A DNA stretch of 64,000 bases, from NCBI GenBank assembly GCA_021399435.1, contig JAJTUP010000002.1:3100001-3164000 (forward strand), written 5' to 3'. The notes below the pieces were generated by a model. It ran no database searches. It saw nothing but the letters and a program-made list of their open reading frames with translations, and was not told the origin of the DNA. The DNA comes from Diaporthe sp. PMI_573 (lineage: Eukaryota; Ascomycota; Sordariomycetes; Diaporthales; Diaporthaceae). The position numbers and the translations under genes are program-made. Shown one piece after another: positions 34,263-46,466 of this stretch (its first letter is position 1; each line of letters begins with the position of its first letter).

Positions 34263-36793
34263 TGTATTTCATGAAAATAGCATCGCGTCACTTGATTTAT
34301 ACATGCTTCTTTGTTTAGCGCTTGCTGGAACCCTTTTTTTCTTGAAGATTCTCTCAAATTATCTCAGCCGTCTTTACCACATTGATTTTGGGGCCTGCAA
34401 GCATCGGGCTGTGCCTGCTGTCCGCACAATTGTCCCTAGAAAGTTGTGTTTGCATGATTCTGGAGAAGACTGTACCATGTAGTAAGATATTCTGTTTATA
34501 GATGTTTTTATTCATGATGCATAGAAGCGGACAATGACATCTGTTTATCACAGTATATCGAAACCATCAACACATTGAATGGTTTGAGCCAGATCTGTCT
34601 GCATTGATTGCTGCATTGATTGATTGTTCTCTATTTATAAGCTTTTGGTATCCACAATGACTCGCTCGGAAATTTGTGGCCAAAAATCGGGCATGGGGTG
34701 GTCAGCAAAAGCCACCCAGCTAATGTGCAGAACATTAAACTTTACTTCGACGGATGCGGCCAAAGGCTATCCTCTACATATACACGGGAGCAATGTCACT
34801 TTCTTGTTTATGGTTGAGGCGTTCGGATAGTCCCGTGAGCCGCACACAGACTCTGAGCCGCTGATCTGTGGCAGGAACCTGCGGACTATTCGATCGTACC
34901 CTGGCAATTGAGGCTAGATAATCCCGGGAACCTTGGAAGGTGGTTGAGCTGGGGCCGAGGTTGGACAATTCGCATGCTGCAACTCAGTCAGGCCAATTAT
35001 TGATCTGATGCCGCTCAGAGTACCATGATTATGCCGAGCAATATTGGGAGACAGGAAGTGAGACTCTCGCCTAGTGCACTGAATTTCCGTGTCCAGGGCT
35101 GCCAACGAATCCTGACAGGACCACTATCCTCTATCAGGTTCTGAGGCTTCGCAACCGGTTGATGTCAACGGCAAGTAGCAGCAAGTAGCAGCAAGATCCA
35201 GAACAATGGCGTACTGTGTGAGTCGAAGCCCCATCTAGACTGGGCCCGCAATACCAATTCCCTTGAGTCCCGATTATGAGTAGAATGGCAGCCTTTGCTA
35301 GGAACTCACCGCCGTCTTGAATACGCGTATGGATCAATACGAAGGATGCATGTCGGAATAGCTGCGCCTCAGACTGAACTGGATAGCTTGTGCGGTGCCT
35401 TTCACGCTTTCTTTGTCAACAGACCCGACTGGAAGAGCTTTACCAACCAAAGAGCCCGGTCTGATACGAATGCAGTCCGCAACTTGCCTTTTTCTAACTA
35501 CCGAGCCTCTCCCCGGGAGAAAAAGACCTCCCGATGGAAGTGGATCGTCAAATAATTTGGCCAACATCGGAGCGCACGATCACACCGAAAGCAGCCTTCC
35601 AGGTCAGCACTGGCTTTGTGACACGACTAGCTGATCCCGCCTCGGCAAAATGAATAGGGGTCGGTTTTAAGGAAATCCTGGGCAGACGTAATGGTATCAG
35701 TCTCTGTCGAAGCGGAGTGCCCAGCCAGACCTCCTGACTGCTGCGGATCTCAGATCGCGCGAATTGTATGGTGCCGATATGCTGTGGCTCCGACATCAAC
35801 CCAGAGGCAACGGCTTGGGATGTTTCCAGTATCCTCGATATTTGTCTTTCTGTGCTGCTAATCCTTGGCAAAGGAGTGGTCTCAGCAAGCCCATGGCAAC
35901 CATAGAAGTTGTACGATGCAGTCGACAGGCACATAAGGCGACGCGCATGGAGGTGCCGTGATGGGAGATGATTTCGATCAGCGGTGGCGCAAGGTGTTGA
36001 CCGCAGGGTGCCGACTCAAGTGCTTGTTATATAGGGCTTGTTTTCCTCAGGAATGTGAGATGCGATGCCATGCCAACATAACTCTAACATTGAGTTATTA
36101 TCTCCGCAGCGATCTACCTGTGTGCATGTTGGATCTCTGAGCCGTGGGAGCGAATCAAGACGCCCAGAAGGATTGAGGTAGTGGAGAGGCATCGCGATGG
36201 GCCTGCGCCTCCTTTTCCCCATCAACTCGTAACGCAGTTGCAGCCCCTAAGTATCGAGCTTGGTCGAATTGATCAGATTGCCCTCGGCCCAGTCCTCCAG
36301 GGGGCGCAATCACAACACGAGGCAGCCGAGTGCAGGCGAGTTGTGGTTCGTTGGTAAGCTGGGGCGATTTGATGGACCAAGAGCCTTGGCTGCTTGGAAT
36401 TTGGCTGGGCAGTGGGCCCTTGGCACCCTGATCATCCTTTCCGGCGCCAAATTTCCTAGGCCAAGACCGAACCTAGTCGACAGCCTCTTGGCTGACAGAC
36501 CGGCGGCAGCCAAAGGATGGCCCATCATTGCATTCTAATTTTACCAGAGAGCGTGGCGCGTCTCCTGACTCAATGGGGGGGTTGAAAAGTATATCATCCC
36601 TTGCCGTGGGATTCCTTTCACCTAATGCTTCCGGTTTTCCGTTGCACAACCCTCAAAGCCAACATTCCACTTTGTTCCGCCGGCGGTTAGTGTTAGCAAG
36701 AAGGCTTGCTTGCGTCCGCATTTCCATCTTTCCAACGCTATTCATCGTCACTCGTTCCCGACTGGGTAGTTCCTTAAATTCCAACTCAACAAT
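34263..36793. other. Long intergenic region before the GH72 gene
   Basis: No gene is supported. Two overlapping minus ORFs (35,548-35,934 and 35,334-35,567) lack recognisable domains. A short GCAAGTAGCA tandem lies near 35,173-35,195. The last 200 bp have pyrimidine-rich stretches (TTCCATCTTTCC, CATCGTCACTC) typical of a fungal core promoter and 5' untranslated region, fitting the GH72 start at 36,794. Confidence 0.4.
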
Positions 36794-38239
36794 ATGAAGT
36801 CTGTCTCATCCGTTCTGCTCCTCGTGGGCACTGCCATTGCAACCCGCACCGGGCCTCTCCAGCCCAGACAGTCTGGCAGCAGCAGCAGCACACCCGAGAT
36901 TACCGTCCGGGGAAACGGTAAGATGGGCTCACCGAAGGGAATATGTGGAGAGCGGGAGCATCATGGCTGACAACCTCACGCAGCATTCTGGGCCGGTGAT
37001 GAGCGTTTCTACATCCGCGGTGTGGCTTACCAGCCAGGTGGTGCCGCTGATGCCGCGGACCCCTTGATCGACATCACCAGTCTCAAGAGGGACGTGGAAA
37101 ACTTCAAGGAGCTCGGCATCAACACCATCCGTGTGTACACCGTCGACAACTCGGAGAACCACGATGAGGGCATGAAACTCCTCGCCGACGCGGGCATCTA
37201 CCTGGCCCTGGACGTGAACTCGCCCAAGTTCTCTCTCAACCGTGCGGACCCCTTTCAATCGTACAACGAGAATTACCTGCAGTCCGTCTTCGCGACTGTC
37301 GATGCCTTCGCCAACTACTCCAACACCCTGCTCTTCTTCAGCGGTAACGAGGTCATCAATGACAAGAAGACCACCGGCACCGCCCCTTACATCCGCGCCG
37401 TCACCCGTGACATCAAGAACTACATCAACGCCCGCGGCTACCGCACTATCCCCACCGGATACTCCTCCGCCGATGTGTCCGAGAACATTGTCGAGCAGCT
37501 CGAGTACTTCGACTGCGGCGATGACAGCTCCCGTTCCGACTTCTTCGCCTTCAACGACTACTCGTGGTGCGACCCCTCGGACTTTGTCAAGTCCGGCTGG
37601 AAGGCCAAGGTCGAGAAGTACACAGGCTACGGCATCCCCCTGTTCCTGTCCGAGTACGGCTGCATTGAGGACGAGCGTGCCTGGGGCGAGGTTACCGCTC
37701 TGTACTCCACCAACATGACCAGTGTCTTCTCCGGCGGCATTGCCTACGAGTACTCGGTCGAGCCCAACGGATACGGCATCGTCGAGATCCAGAACGGCGA
37801 GATCACACCCAACAAGGACTTCGAGGAGCTGGCCACCGCCTTCAAGAACACCCCCAACCCCTCTGGCGATGGCGATTTCGACTCCGACTCCACCGCTGCC
37901 GAGTGCCCTGCCTCGTCCGCCAACTGGGAGGTCGCTGATGAGCTGATCCCTGCTCCCCCCTCGGCCATTCAGGATTTCATGGACAACGGTGCCGGCACGG
38001 GCCCCGGTCTGTCCCAGAGCGCCGTCACCTCGCACTATGGCGGTGACTCTTACTCTGAGTCCAACATCACCATGGGCGGCGTCGTAGTTGCATCCACCAA
38101 CAACGGCTCATCCTCGAGCGGTTCAAGCGGTAGCAGCAGCGGCAGCTCGTCCGCGAACGGCGCGATCGGCTCTGCTGCGCCTGGCCTCATCCTGTCCATG
38201 GCGTCTGCCGTGTGCATGGGTCTGATTGTCTTCGTTTAA
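36794..38239 (+). CDS. GPI-anchored beta-1,3-glucanosyltransferase, GH72 (Gel/Gas family)
   Basis: Two exons, 36,794-36,917 and 36,984-38,239, with a 66-bp GTAAGA...CAG intron in phase 1, give 459 residues. Residues 1-17 form a signal peptide (MKSVSSVLLLVGTAIA). The catalytic domain starts NAFWAGDERFYIRGVAYQPG. The acid/base Glu is about E164 in FFSGNEVIND and the nucleophile about E265 in LFLSEYGC, at the spacing known for Gas1. The C-terminus has a Ser/Gly-rich linker (about 425-440) and a hydrophobic tail ending MGLIVFV, as needed for a GPI anchor. There is no X8/CBM43 cysteine module, so it belongs to the shorter Gel subgroup. The enzyme cuts and rejoins beta-1,3-glucan chains at the outer membrane surface during wall growth. 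The long antisense frame over it is a composition artefact. Confidence 0.93.
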
Positions 38240-39218
38240 GAAATTGCATACATACCTATCTGGTGTCTTTCATAGCCTTTGCCACGTTGGAAATGTCATG
38301 TTCGGGGCTACAGAGTTCGTAATTCCTAAATAGACTTCTTTTATTAAGACTCAGCTTCTTCCGAAACGAAATCTGCGCACTGTTGCCATTGCTGATTCTG
38401 CCGCGGCAAATCCGGCTGCACGTCGTCGCTAGTCATCTTGTCATCGTCGTGGGCGTCGTTTAGCTTTTGTACTACATATTTGTTGGCCTAATCGACGGGA
38501 GTTTTGACCCCCTGCTCCCCCTCACCCCACGGGTTTCCCGAGGTCACATGCCTTCCACCGGCGGAGGAAGGCTTGGTGAAGTGGACGGCCCCGCTCCTCT
38601 CAACATCTTGGATCACGGAATACGTGCCTTTGAATCGAGCTATTCGTTGTTGAAAAATAGTCTACAAGCAGCTCAGTCTGTGTGCAAATGCTAACGCTGT
38701 GGAGTGAAGCAATTGCAATCAAGGACACCTAGGACGCAATGATGCAAACTATGGTGAAGTTCATGCACGATCTCTAGGAAGAGCATTGGAGCATACCAAT
38801 CTAGTAACAACCAGATTTCTTATTTCTGAGCGTCTACCTAAGCGGAAATACACGTTGCAGAAGGCCAATATCAAGTATCAGCCGGCATTTTCCTGCACAG
38901 ACGCGAATGGGACGAGTATACTCTTCCTTGGCCGCCACGTCCAAGCCTCAAATAGAAAGCTTGATGGCTTTCGAGGCTCTGCATTTCCAATCTCAATACT
39001 AGTGCAACTTAAGACCGTGTACCCATGTCCCCCACCGGCCCCACTTCTGGGGCCCCGGATTCTCCATCTGGGGTAATAAGATTGATATCCAGTAGGAGCC
39101 TTCGCCAGATTTCCTGCAGAGGTTATCGTTCTGCTCGTATCGTAAGGTTTCCGGGCGAGATCTGGCCATCTCCTGCAAAAATCATCCCATAGAGCCCACC
39201 TGTCCGTCCACAAGCAAG
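38240..39218. other. Intergenic region between GH72 and MFS genes
   Basis: The region has a T-rich segment after the GH72 stop with AATAGACTTC and TTTTATTAAG, probable 3' end signals, and then balanced sequence. The ORFs at 38,467-38,694 and 38,786-39,076 have no protein-like features. The promoter of the transporter gene should lie in the last few hundred bases. Confidence 0.4.
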
Positions 39219-41175
39219 ATGTCTGGCTGGAAATACGCGTTTTCGTTGTCCAAGGCTGAGGTCAAGGACGCAACTCCTCCGGGAACAGTCCGCCTTGTTG
39301 GTCAGTGCTGTTCAAAAGTTCATCCAGTCATAATACAGAGCTTCGCATTAATCCAACACGTCTCAACCGGCAGACCATCACATTCACGACAAAGCCCTGG
39401 AGGCTGGACATTCCCATCCAGATACTTCGGACTCCTCAAGCGATGAAATTGTCCGCTTTCCCAGGCCGTCTGCGGACCCGGCGGACCCTCTCAACTGGCC
39501 ATCATGGCGCAAGGTCGCCCTACTGTTGACCGCTTCAATATACGCCTTCGTTGGCAACTTTGCAAGTTCAGGGCTGGCGCCTGCCTTGCAAGCTTACAAT
39601 ATGAACTTCCCCACCGACCCGCAGCCTTTCTCACAGCTCACGCAGCTTATCGCTGTTTCGGTCCTCATGATGGGCGCCTCGAATATCTTCTGGGTCCCTT
39701 TGTCCAACATATTTGGCAGACGGCCGGTACTCCTAATAGCTACTCTGCTCATGACGCTATCGTCTATGTGGGGGGGTCTTGCGCCATCCTTCAGCTCTCT
39801 CCTTGCTTCGAGGGTATTCCAAGGGGCCGGTGCTGGCCCTTCTGAGACAACGGCTCCTGCTCTGATTGGAGAAGTATTCTTCCTGGACTCGCGCGGCAGG
39901 GCTATGGCCGTATACACGACGTTCCTCAGCCTTGGCTCCATCATCGGCGGCATCACTGGGAGTTACATCGCCTTCCATCATGGTTGGGCCTATGTCTTCT
40001 GGGTGAGCACTGCGCTGTCCGCGGCGTGCTTCGTTGGCACGCTGCTCTTTGTGCCGGAGACACTATACTCCAGGAGCAACGAGTTGTCGCCGCAGTCTTC
40101 CCGCACACAGCCGGATGCGTCCAAGGTCGGAGAGACTATGCACGTTGAGAGCTTTACACAGACCAACGCCTCAAGCTCAGAGTACCGTCCCTATACATTC
40201 GTTCGGTCTCTTGGATTCGGTCCTATCCAGAGAGGCAACATCCTGTCGCGTTTCATCCAGTCTTGGAAGACACTGGCCCTGCCGGGAACCTTGGTGGTAA
40301 TGCTTCATTACGCTGGGCTTGTCGGTGGAATAGTAACTATCTCCACTATAGGAGCTCAGCTCGTCTCCCAGCCACCTTGTGAGTGATATTTCAGGCTTAG
40401 AATCTTATTCTCTCCCTTCCTTGCAATTGGTCAAGTCTGGGTCAGAAGACATTCTATGAAACGAGTGTTTTAATGCCAGTGTCCCCGGCTCAGAGCCATC
40501 TATGGAGACAACCAAGTCGGAAATACCCAACTAACAATGATTGGATAGATCTCTGGGGCGCAAACGCCGGTCTGATAAATGTCGGTCCAATCATCGGAGC
40601 GCTCATCGGCGCGGCTTTCACATACATGACCTCTGACGCGAGGCTGCTCGGCCAGGCTAAGCATGAGGGCCACGGCTTCGCCGAGCCAGAGAGCAGACTG
40701 CCGGCCAGCTTCCCTGGGTTATTCATCGCCACCAGCGGCCTGTTCGTGTTCGGCTTCTGCGCACAGTATCCGGGCCCGAAGGTCTGGGTCGGCCTGGAGG
40801 TTGGCTATGCGATGCTGTCGTTTGGTTTGATGCAAGTGCCCTCTATCGACTTCAACTACGTGAGTCACATCATCCCCGTGCTTCATTCGTTGGTTCTCGA
40901 GAGGGAAGCCTTGGCTAACCTGTTTCATGAAGCTCATCGATTCGTATTCACACGTTGCGGGTGACTGCTTCGTGATTGTCACGATTCTCCGTTCCGTTAT
41001 TTCATTTGCATGGACCTTTTTCGTGGCCGACTGGGTGGCCCAAAAAGGGCCAGCCGAGCCTTTCGGGATCTTTGGCATGCTATTGGGCATCTTCAGTCTA
41101 TTGACCATTCCATTGTGGCTGTTTGGAAAGCGCATGAGGATCGCGACTGCTGGTCACCTGGAGATCAGATATTAA
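39219..41175 (+). CDS. MFS transporter, DHA1 (drug/polyamine antiporter) type
   Basis: Four exons, 39,219-39,300, 39,374-40,378, 40,549-40,859 and 40,933-41,175, close in frame to 546 residues. Introns are 73, 170 and 73 bp; the second has a CTAAC branch site near 40,531. The cytosolic N-terminus has the pattern usual in this group: PPGTVRLVD, then an acidic stretch, then ADPLNWPSWRK before helix 1. The loop between helices 2 and 3 has NIFGRRPVLL (MFS motif A region), helix 4 has ASRVFQGAGAGPSETTAP, and helix 5 has GSIIGGITGSYIA (motif C-like). A long hydrophilic loop (about residues 215-275) separates the two six-helix halves. It probably exports small organic compounds across the plasma membrane by proton antiport; the substrate cannot be told from sequence. 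No cluster partner lies directly beside it. Confidence 0.88.
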
Positions 41176-42733
41176 TGCAGCCAGGCTGGACTGGCGTCGC
41201 ACTATTTAACGCATCTCGAACTTAGTGCCATGGGATCGCTTTGCTTGTCGGTGTGGTCCTGTCCGTCGCAGCTTACTTCCAGATCCGAATGTCGCTTTGT
41301 GTCATCATGTTCATTTGTGCTGCTGTGGAAGTTCTCGTTTCATGATTCAAACTGTAACGCGCTTTCATGCCATGAGTTTTAGTGTCATCTTGACATAGGA
41401 TAATTCTTGCAAGATGGTGATGAGTCAATGTATCACGGTGATATGATATTTCTTGAAAGTGTAACATCCAATGAGGTTATGAGATTATCAAATAGTTGAG
41501 CCCTGTAGTTTTCAAGTCGTCAGGAAATAGGTTGGAATCCTGTGCGTGGACCAACTGCGCCAAGTGGGTGAAACTGGATGGGGCACCAAAACAATAGCCA
41601 CGATTACGCTCTGACAGGTGTTTCAGCGACGTAGCTTGCGGTCGGTGGGAATACACATCCACGCCACTCCGGGTTTCTCTTGTACAACATGGAGACTATA
41701 GATCCAACACATCAGATTTCTAAGCTTGGTGTGTCCGACCACGCAAGTTTGCGTGGCACGTAAAAGGTTAACGAGTCCGCCATGGGCTGATGCTCAACAA
41801 CCGCCTCAATACAGGAAAGCATGGAGCCATCGCTGTTACACGGGGGGGCGAGCAGGTTGCTATTCATGATGCAGCTGCAATCATGCATGAGATGCGATTG
41901 AGGGACTACGCTATAGTGATAATCAGAGTGCGGTACAGCAGGCGCAGGCCACTGCGCAGGAAAAAGGATCTCTTCAAAGCCATCACATACTCCTGCTCAG
42001 CTGACGGTCAGTTTTTCCAAGATGAAGAAACGGAATATCAACTGTGGTCAACATGTGGTGATGTGGCTGGGGTTGCACGTGAAAAGCTGCGAGGCTGACA
42101 GGACAACTCGGAGCAAGACACATCCCGAGGTTAAGCAGAAATTTCAAATAGCGAGCCTAGAACCCGGATGCAAGGCTTCCCTTTCCATGTGCAAAAACTC
42201 GAAATCCATTGAATCCGCGGTGGCGGAATTTGACGGAGCATTGTTAGCGCCTATTTCAGCCTCATGGAGCCGTTGACCTCATGGCGTCATGGAGAAGTTC
42301 ACATGCAAAAAGCTGGGATCGGGGACTCGTTCCAAATTTGTCCCACGACAAAAAGCCCATTCACGTGGCCAAAATGAATTTTATTTCAAAAATCTCCATG
42401 ACGCCAGTCATCGGTCGGGCTCCTGACAGATCCACAGGCGAGTGGACCCGGGGCATCGAAAGCCGAGGTTGGTTCTCGTCGTTCCGGGCCGTTCTTTATC
42501 GCCTCGCCTAATCTCACGCCCTCCTGAATCAACTTGTCTTGTAATCTAGATGTCGAGCACTCGTTTTTCCCCTAAGATTATAGATTCAACTTGTTCCTTT
42601 GTTATAGACCGACTGTTTTGTCCTACAAGTTGTAGGCCATCAGACAGTAAAGACCATCTTAGACCATAGACAACTACCAATAAACGCAGATCATAGACGT
42701 CGACCAATCACCACAACGTCGCCTTCGCCAAAG
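41176..42733. other. Intergenic region between MFS and peroxidase genes
   Basis: No gene is supported. Short ORFs (41,790-42,098, 42,022-42,276, 42,281-42,511) lack domains. Just before the peroxidase start there is a run of near-repeats on the theme TATAGACC / CATAGAC / CCATCTTAGACC (about 42,603-42,700), probably in the 5' untranslated region. Confidence 0.4.
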
Positions 42734-43735
42734 ATGGGTGGATCAACCCAGCCTCAGTTCAAGGCAGGGGACTTCGAGGCCGTCCGCAAGTCCATAATCA
42801 ACCTCCTCAAGCAGCCCGAGTACGATGATGGCTCCGCAGGGCCCGTCATCGTGCGTCTGGCATGGCACTCAGCAGGCACGTACGACGCCGAGACCGACAC
42901 AGGAGGCTCTAACGGCGCTGGGATGCGCTACGAGGCCGAGGGAGGAGATCCAGCGAACGCGGGCCTGCAGCACGCCCGCCTCTTTCTCGAGCCTGTCAAG
43001 CGCCAGCACCCCTGGATCACATACGCAGACCTCTGGACGCTGGCGGGCGTGACAGCCATCAAGGCGATGGGCGGCCCTGACATCCCGTGGTACCCGGGGC
43101 GGACCGACTACGTCAACGACTCCAAGCTCCCGCCGCGCGGCAGGCTGCCCGACGCGGCCCTCGGGGCAGATCACATCCGGGCGATATTCTACCGGATGGG
43201 GTTCAGCGACCAGGAGATCGTGGCGCTGAGCGGCGCGCACAACCTCGGGCGCTGCCACGCCGCCAACTCAGGCTTCGAGGGCAAGTGGGTCAACAACCCG
43301 ACCAGGTTTTCGAATCAGTACTTCCGGCTCCTCGTGAGCGAGGAATGGAAGGAGAAGAAGCTCGAGTCGGGCGTCATGCAGTTCTCCGCGGTCGACCCCG
43401 TCACCGAGGACGAGCTGATGATGCTGCCGACAGATATAGCCCTGGTCCGGGACCCGGAGTTCCTGAAGTGGGTCAAGGTCTACGCCAAGGACAAGGACGC
43501 CTTCTTCGAGGACTTCAAGTACGCCTTCCTCAAGTTGATGGAGCTGGGCATCACCAGGGACGCCGACGGCAAGATCACGAATACAGATAACGAGAAGGGA
43601 GGGTACCACAGCGCCCCAAACAAGTCGGAGCAGCTTGGGTTGCCAGGTGAGGTCCAGGGCGAGGGTCAGGTCAGAAGGGAGGCAGAGCCTCTCGCGAAGC
43701 AGAATGAGGAATATAGGGCGCGGGCAAGACTATAA
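42734..43735 (+). CDS. Class I haem peroxidase (cytochrome c peroxidase-like)
   Basis: An intronless frame of 333 codons. The distal haem pocket is [11 protein letters not shown] with Arg41, Trp44 and His45. The proximal ligand is His169 in [12 protein letters not shown], and an aromatic Trp185 in EGKWVNNP matches the proximal Trp of yeast cytochrome c peroxidase. The Asp partner follows in [11 protein letters not shown] (about 234). These are the features of class I peroxidases, which reduce hydrogen peroxide with cytochrome c or ascorbate. The N-terminus [20 protein letters not shown] starts almost directly with the catalytic domain and lacks a mitochondrial presequence. This form is therefore probably cytosolic, resembling the second CCP-like gene of many filamentous fungi. 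The C-terminal 40 residues are charged and variable. It is convergent with the transcription-factor gene 282 bp downstream. Confidence 0.92.
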   Translation: MGGSTQPQFKAGDFEAVRKSIINLLKQPEYDDGSAGPVIVRLAWHSAGTYDAETDTGGSNGAGMRYEAEGGDPANAGLQHARLFLEPVKRQHPWITYADLWTLAGVTAIKAMGGPDIPWYPGRTDYVNDSKLPPRGRLPDAALGADHIRAIFYRMGFSDQEIVALSGAHNLGRCHAANSGFEGKWVNNPTRFSNQYFRLLVSEEWKEKKLESGVMQFSAVDPVTEDELMMLPTDIALVRDPEFLKWVKVYAKDKDAFFEDFKYAFLKLMELGITRDADGKITNTDNEKGGYHSAPNKSEQLGLPGEVQGEGQVRREAEPLAKQNEEYRARARL

Positions 43736-43967
43736 GCGCCGTCAAACTTGGCCTGGACTCGGCAGGTGTTCTTTGGTACTTCGGCTGTATTTCATTTTAT
43801 AGACGGGATGAGCAAGTCAATCATGCAAGGTTGGAGACTATACACAGAGTAGAATAAGAGCTAGAACTAGATTTAGAAATACACCTCAAAGCGGACTCAC
43901 CACTGAAATGACACAGAGTACGTGCCGAAGCTCCTTGGGGACCTGCATCGCTCTCTCTCGTCCTTCC

Positions 43968-43988
43968 GGGGGGTGGGGGGGGGTGGGG
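43968..43988 (+). repeat. G-rich run (possible G-quadruplex)
   Basis: GGGGGGTGGGGGGGGGTGGGG lies between the convergent 3' ends of the peroxidase and transcription-factor genes, 30 bases beyond the stop codon of the latter. Runs of at least three G separated by single T meet the usual sequence rule for quadruplex DNA. Confidence 0.6.
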
Positions 43989-44017
43989 ATTTCAACATCG
44001 GTTGAGATACCTGGAAA

Positions 44018-46466
44018 TCATCTGCCTGATAACATGGACATACCGTTCCACCTCGAAATCAGTGCTCCCATCTGGACCCCCATCTCGCGGTGTTCATGGT
44101 CATCGCTATCTTCACCATCTGTTAAGAGCGATTTCCGCATCTGCTCTTGTAGCGGCAGAGCATACGAGACCGGGACATCTTTCAAGTCATCAGCATTGAA
44201 ATCCAGATTCTCAAAACACCACTTGGCGGCAGGTGGTATTTCCTGCCCTAGGCTCAGCACAAGTGCGTGGGTGCCTTTTAATATAAATCTGACAAGTGGG
44301 AAGTGACGTGCAGCACTTCTTTCCAAGGCGCAAGCGCGTGTGAAGAGGTCGTGGGACCGCGGCTCATGGAGAAGCGATGCGAGTGTAATGATGGTGTTGT
44401 AGAGGCCATTGGAGAAGTAGCTCGAGAGCTCAGGCGGCCAGAGTTTGGCGTAAGCCTCGGATACTTCGAGGTCATTCTTGCAATGTTGCAGAAGCAGGTC
44501 GGTAACACTGCCTCGGTCGCCGAAGCGGGTGTCTTGAGGAAGTGGGCGCACTATTCCATACGCAACCTCATTGATGAAGAGCCTGCGTCGTGTTCGCGTC
44601 AGGGACGATGGTTGCCAGAGGTAATGCAACATCTGGTGACGCAAGGGTACCAGGGCACGTACCTCACGAAGGAGGTCTGCGGCGACTGATTTCCAACACG
44701 AAGAGCTGGAGGCAAAGACTCGGCCCAGGTCACAAGTCTTACGTATCCAGCCCTTCGGTGTCTTAAATCATCCAGACTTCCAATTTCATCACGGGCAAGC
44801 GCCCTTTGGTTGTATTCCATGGTATCTTTAAGCATCTCTGATAGATGGCACTGTGCGTCTAGTGCAGCGGGAACTAGCGGTGGTGAGTGTGAGGCCAGCG
44901 AGTCGAAGACTCTACCCAGTACGTCGATGTTATCGAAGTTATATCCCAAGCTGTGCATGTCGGCTAGACTCGGGAAAGTCCGCGGCACGGTGGGGGGAGG
45001 CAGCAAAGACGGCTGCAGGTACACAAAACTGATGATGCTACGCGGTTTCGATGCCGCATTTCAGAAGAGGATGTGGGATAGGGACGACGCAACATGATAA
45101 AGGTTATGAAACTTACCTCTCGGTCGCAAAGAGACCCCACAGAGACCTTGAAATCACATCCCTTTCCAAAGCATGATCTGGTTGTGCTTCGTCCAACTTT
45201 GCGAATCGCCTGTCCAGACGCAACTGCTTCAGCATGTGCTGTGCCTGTGGACTGGTCAGCAGTCTGGATGTTTGCAAGACTGGGATTTTTTGGTGGTTTT
45301 TTTTTTTTTAAAAAAAAAAATTGTTTGAGTGGTTAGGGCGGGCATACCATGTAGCGATACATCAGGCCAGCCCGGTCTTTTCCCATCATGGCTGACACAA
45401 AGAAGAGCATGTAGAGGCCAAAGACGGTGGGCAGGCTCGCACGGCCGCACTCGAGCTCGAACAACTTCTTTGCTTCGTCCATAAATCGATCCGGCATATT
45501 ACACCGTAGAATAGTACCTATGGAGCGGGCACTGGTAGAAATGAACTACCGATGCTGCTGGGTCAGCGGTTGGCACGGCTGTGCTACCAATTGGAAAACA
45601 TGAGGTAGGACACATGGCAAAAGACTGTGTCTTACCGCTCTATAGGCACAAATAGCGTTGATGAGGAAGGGAGAGCAATACTGGGCAGCGTTAGGATCCG
45701 CACGCCGCATGTCTACCAGGAGGGCATTAGGTTGAAAGAAGGGGAAAAGGTACACGTCCCATGCGAAGAGGCTGCAGACAAGCTCAGAGACCAGGCCGTC
45801 GCCAGCGACAGCGGTCCAGGGCCTAGCAGGGACATGGATGGGACTCTTATCCCGGGCGGCGTCGTCGAGCTTGCGTATCCTTGGGTCACTCAAGTCACTG
45901 GCGGCAGCAACGAGCGAGGGGTTTGGCAGGACAAGATCAGCATCCTGCACGGACTTGAGGACAGCCAGGGGGTCCTTAGACAGCCTTATGCGTTTGAATA
46001 TCTCCCAGGCGTCGGGCTCTGATCTGTCGTGGATGAAATCGAAGAGCAGGTGCATCTGGGCGAGTTCCTCCTCGGCCGTCTTCCCGCGTCTCTTGAGGGC
46101 GACGGCGCGAGTTTCGCCCTCGTTTGCCCGGTAGTCACATGATCCATTGGGCAGAAGACGCTCGCAGCGGCTGCACCTGGGACGGCAGCCGTCGCACTGG
46201 ACGCTGCGTTAGTGAGGGCGGGACCCGGAGTGAGGATGAGGGTGAGTTCGTGGGAGTTGGCCAGGGCGGTACAAAGCAGGCTGTCACGTCACCCGGCTCA
46301 CCTTGACCTTCTTGAGGCGGCAGGCTTCGCAGGCTGCTAGGACGGCAGCGCGTCGGGGCGGCAGAGAGGACGATGTTGCAGATGACGAGGACGTGAGCAA
46401 TGCAGGCGAAGGGCTCGTGGGTGATGGACGGGGCGCAGGCAGGATTGGGATGTTGTTCGGCGGCAT
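44018..46466 (-). CDS. Zn(II)2Cys6 transcription factor with fungal-specific middle domain
   Basis: Six exons on the minus strand: 46,466-46,302, 46,196-45,636, 45,545-45,348, 45,244-45,117, 45,028-44,663 and 44,582-44,018. Introns are 80-105 bp and all have GT-AG ends in matching phase, giving 660 residues. The DNA-binding cluster is split by intron 1: AACEACRLKKVK joins CDGCRPRCSRCERL, giving Cys 46, 49, 56, 63, 66 and 75 with an extra Cys59. A middle-homology (fungal transcription factor) region follows, with PFLINAICAYRA, DEAKKLFELE, RYMAQHMLKQLRL and SLWGLFATE. A long C-terminal regulatory part contains RLFINEVAYGIVRPLPQ. The N-terminal 40 residues are Ser/Pro-rich. It acts in the nucleus as an activator or repressor; targets are unknown. 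Intron 3 holds a T13/A10 tract. Confidence 0.9.
45298..45320. repeat. T/A homopolymer palindrome inside an intron
   Basis: A run of T directly followed by a run of A (about 13 T and 10 A) lies in intron 3 of the transcription-factor gene, on the plus strand at the end of TTTTGGTGG. It can form a hairpin and is a likely spot for length variation. Confidence 0.7.

Noticed and set aside
36929..38035. 368-codon minus-strand ORF antisense to the GH72 gene
   Set aside because: It is a Gly/Val-rich mirror of a GC-rich coding sequence with strong third-position bias; the sense strand has all GH72 motifs.
44599..45024. Reading the regulator straight through to YVPWYPCV and a stop
   Set aside because: A GTACGT donor at 44,662 and an acceptor at 44,583 restore the frame into RLFINEVAYG, so this tail is intron sequence.
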